Shown: positions 53,701-55,825 of the stretch, one piece after another
Layout: every line of letters starts with the position of its first letter
Numbering within the stretch: position 1 is the first letter of the stretch
Source: Deltaproteobacteria bacterium
GTDB lineage: Bacteria > Myxococcota_A > Polyangia > Polyangiales > Ga0077539
Direction: 5' to 3'
Assembly (NCBI GenBank): GCA_947477565.1
Contig: CANJUR010000026.1
Span: forward strand, 1-55,825
DNA: 55,825 bases
The notes under the pieces: model-generated
What the model was told of the DNA's origin: nothing
The model's database searches: none
The model's input: only the letters and a program-made list of their open reading frames with translations
Translations under genes and position numbers: made by a program

Positions 53701-54999
53701 ATGAAAAAGTCCTATGTGGTCGTGGGTAACGGCGTCGCCGGGGCGTCCGCAGTCCTCGCCATTCGCGCGCGCGACGCCACCGGAACCATCGCCCTCGTCT
53801 CCGACGAGAGCGACCATTTCTTCGCGCGCACCGCGCTGATGTACGCCTTCATGGACAAGCTCCCGCGGCGAGCGATGGAGCCCTACGAGCGGCACTCCTG
53901 GCGCGAGCGCGGCATCGACCTCGTGCGCGCCCGCGTCACCGACCTCGACGCCTCCCGACACCGACTCACCCTCGGCGACGATCGTACGCTCCCCTACGAT
54001 CGCCTGCTGCTCGCGACGGGCTCGCGGGCGCGGCGGCTCGACGTGCCGGGCGTCACCGACGACCTCGCCGGTCTCGTTCATTTCGTCACGCTTGCAGACC
54101 TGGACGCCTGCGAGAAGTACACCCCGACGACGAAGCGCGCAGTGGTGGTGGGCGGCGGGCTCATCGGCATCGAGCTGGTCGAATGCCTGCGGTTTCACGG
54201 AGTGGCGGTGACGTTTCTGGTGCGTGAGCCGTGGTACTGGCCGGCCGCGCTGAGCCACGAGGAGGCCGCGATGGCCGCGCTGGAGATGCGACGCCACGGG
54301 GTCGATGTGCGCGAGGGCGCGGCGGTGGCGACGGTCGCGCGAGACGCGAACGGGAGGGTGGCGGCGGTGACCACGACCGCGGGCGAGACGATCGCGTGCG
54401 AGATGCTGGGCGTGTGCATCGGAGTGGAGCCGCAGGTGCAATGGCTGCGGGGTGTGAAGACGCCGCCGACCATCGGGCGCGGAGTGATGGTGGACGCGAC
54501 GCTGCGAACGTCCCTGGAAGACGTGTGGGCGGCGGGCGACTGCGCGGAGCTTCCCGATGGGAGGGTGGAGTCGATCTGGTACAGCGCGAAGCGGCAGGGG
54601 ACGCTCGCGGGCGAGAACATGAGCGGGCGGCCGAAGGGGTACGCGACGCCGGTGTTCTTCAATAGCGCGAAGCTATTTGAGCTGGAGTACACGACGGTGG
54701 GCGCGCTGACGGACGTCGAGGACGGAGCGGAGAGCCTCTACGCGACGCACCCGACGAGGAGCCTCTCGTGGCGCATCGTGCACGCGGGCGACAAGGTGCT
54801 CGGCTTCAACGCACTGGGCTCGCGATGGGATCACACCGTTCTCACCCGATGGATCGAGGAAGAACGCCCGCTGGACTGGGTACGGACAAACCTGCGCGCG
54901 GCGCAATTCGACGTGGAACTGGGGCGCGCGCCGTTGCACGAGATGACGGCGCGCGCGATGCGAGTGCAGCGCAAAGGGGCGTCGGCAGAGGGCGTCTAG
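53701..54999 (+). CDS. FAD-dependent NAD(P)H oxidoreductase
   Basis: 432 residues. The FAD-binding start VVVGNGVAGASAVLA, the central NAD(P)H-binding VVVGGGLIGIELVECLR and the FAD-site AAGDCAELPDG are all present, with ATGSRARRLDVPGV between them. This is the class of rubredoxin/ferredoxin reductases and NADH oxidases (pyridine nucleotide-disulfide oxidoreductase family), but it has no redox-active CxxxxC pair near the FAD site. The electron acceptor is unknown. The C-terminal 100 residues (SLSWRIVHAGDKVLGFNAL) are extra compared with the simplest members. It follows ndk and is convergent with the Uma2 gene (4-bp overlap). Confidence 0.9.
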   Translation: MKKSYVVVGNGVAGASAVLAIRARDATGTIALVSDESDHFFARTALMYAFMDKLPRRAMEPYERHSWRERGIDLVRARVTDLDASRHRLTLGDDRTLPYDRLLLATGSRARRLDVPGVTDDLAGLVHFVTLADLDACEKYTPTTKRAVVVGGGLIGIELVECLRFHGVAVTFLVREPWYWPAALSHEEAAMAALEMRRHGVDVREGAAVATVARDANGRVAAVTTTAGETIACEMLGVCIGVEPQVQWLRGVKTPPTIGRGVMVDATLRTSLEDVWAAGDCAELPDGRVESIWYSAKRQGTLAGENMSGRPKGYATPVFFNSAKLFELEYTTVGALTDVEDGAESLYATHPTRSLSWRIVHAGDKVLGFNALGSRWDHTVLTRWIEEERPLDWVRTNLRAAQFDVELGRAPLHEMTARAMRVQRKGASAEGV

Positions 55000-55814
55000 C
55001 GGCCTTCGAGAGCCGCGAGGCGAGCGGCCAGGGCGTCGGCCCGGGAACGCTCCGCTTCGGCCCTCGCGCTCTCCGTCTCGGCCCTCGCGCTCTCCGCTTC
55101 GGCCCTCGCCTCGGCGCTGGCCGTCCTCACTCTCTCCGCGTCTGCCCTCGCCTCGGCGCTGGCCGTCCTCACGCGCTCCGCATCGGCCCTCGCGCTCTCC
55201 GCCTCTCGCGCGGTCAGCCACAGTCGCTCGCCCGCTTCGTCGTCGGCGATGCGCAGCCGCGTCCCGTGATCGGTGACCACCAGCCACGCACCCAGCGATG
55301 GGGAGTACGCCGGCGCCTTGCCCGCGAACACCTGCCGAAACGCGCCCTCCTCCGACCGACGCCAGACCTGGAGGGTCCACGGTCCGCCCATCCATCCGCG
55401 ACCGCGTCGCTCGGGGTCAAACACCCACAACTCGCCCGCGCCGCACGCGGCGTACTTCGCGGGGCCTTCGGTGTAGTCCTTCTTCGCGGTCTTGCGGCTG
55501 ACCACTTCGATGGCGATGCGCGGCGGGCAGTGCCCGGGGTCCCAGATGAGCAGGCTCTGCAACTTCGGCTCGGGCGGCGCGGGCTCGACCACGCACACGT
55601 CCGGATCAACGCCGACCGTGGGGTGCTCCTCGTCCCAACGCACTGCGAGGTTGGCGTACACCACCGCGTCGCGCCTGGTGCGCTCGACCCACGCGCGCAG
55701 AATCTCCTTCAACACCGTAATGGCGGCTTCGTGTTCGCTGCTCTCGGGCATGGTGACGTCGTCCTCGAGCACCCAGCGCTCGGACCACCGCGGGGCTTCG
55801 AACACCACGTCCAC
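54996..55814 (-). CDS. Uma2 family nuclease (DUF820) with coiled-coil tail
   Basis: 272 residues from GTG 55814; the gene may continue beyond the window edge, since the frame stays open to 55825. The PD-(D/E)XK core is visible: VYANLAVRWDEEHPTVGVDP, DVCVVEP and PPRIAIEVVSRKTAKKDY (D...EVV-type active site), with AACGAGELWVFDPERR. Uma2 proteins form large families with poorly known nuclease roles and are common in myxobacteria and cyanobacteria. The C-terminal 70 residues are a repeated Ala/Glu/Arg coiled coil (RADAERVRTASAEA twice). The tail is a likely oligomerisation device. Confidence 0.88.
   Translation of the reverse strand: MDVVFEAPRWSERWVLEDDVTMPESSEHEAAITVLKEILRAWVERTRRDAVVYANLAVRWDEEHPTVGVDPDVCVVEPAPPEPKLQSLLIWDPGHCPPRIAIEVVSRKTAKKDYTEGPAKYAACGAGELWVFDPERRGRGWMGGPWTLQVWRRSEEGAFRQVFAGKAPAYSPSLGAWLVVTDHGTRLRIADDEAGERLWLTAREAESARADAERVRTASAEARADAERVRTASAEARAEAESARAETESARAEAERSRADALAARLAALEGR
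55056..55200. repeat. tandem repeats coding the Uma2 coiled coil
   Basis: Two 42-base units (55102-55143 and 55144-55185) are nearly identical. They encode the 14-residue repeat RADAERVRTASAEA. Shorter 21-base units flank them on the low-coordinate side. All are multiples of three, so copy number can change in frame. Confidence 0.8.
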
Positions 55815-55825
55815 CCCACCGCTGC

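Overview
The window is about 70% G+C, densely packed and rich in lipoproteins. It reads as a chromosome segment of a myxobacterium (Myxococcota), most likely of the order Polyangiales or Sandaracinaceae. The indicators are a Glt/Nfs-type gliding/spore-coat cluster with an AgmX/PglI C-terminal domain, three eukaryotic-like Ser/Thr kinases, a MYXO-CTERM tail, a DUF6748-like Cys-rich lipoprotein, PEGA-type domains, and many small Polyangia-style envelope proteins. No rRNA, tRNA, CRISPR array or intact insertion sequence was seen.

Region by region. 1-1397 is a decayed or accessory edge: the tail of one gene, a frameshifted remnant, and two small coupled ORFs. 1398-11004 (minus) is a five-gene operon whose order and domain content match nfsC-D-E-F-G / gltC + gltD-E-F-G: two large periplasmic TPR proteins, a TPR lipoprotein, a small exported protein, and an inner-membrane FHA protein with a TonB-like AgmX/PglI tail. 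11281-14604 holds a Cys-rich lipoprotein, YraN, and an operon of glyQ with two envelope proteins; no glyS is present. 14684-24942 has hypothetical proteins, a PEGA-containing Ser/Thr kinase, a subtilisin fused to a multi-TM tail, and a second, tail-anchored kinase.

25046-28724 carries UspA divergent from a tightly overlapping bestrophin / beta-carbonic anhydrase / flavin reductase operon, followed by holA. 28769-34452 holds secreted lipoproteins, including one with both a lipobox and a MYXO-CTERM tail, and an amidohydrolase. 34531-41367 has a third kinase with a palindrome at its start, an OPA-family transporter, and an operon of CYTH triphosphatase, HAD phosphatase, phnC and a phnD-phnE fusion. 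41368-42226 is non-coding and contains a perfect parS centromere sequence. 42227-45977 is housekeeping: a CbpA-type J-protein whose start codon lies in a predicted long hairpin, then uppS, cdsA and gcvT. 46013-55814 has a LipA-type lipase lipoprotein, small repeats, a two-propeller-lipoprotein plus outer-membrane-barrel operon, a peroxiredoxin, ndk, an FAD oxidoreductase and a Uma2 nuclease with a coiled-coil tail.

The strongest candidates for new biology are the compact C-D-E-F-G envelope machine, the putative RNA thermometer on the J-protein mRNA, the bestrophin-carbonic anhydrase operon, the PhnDE fusion with two phosphatase-type partners, and the parS site.
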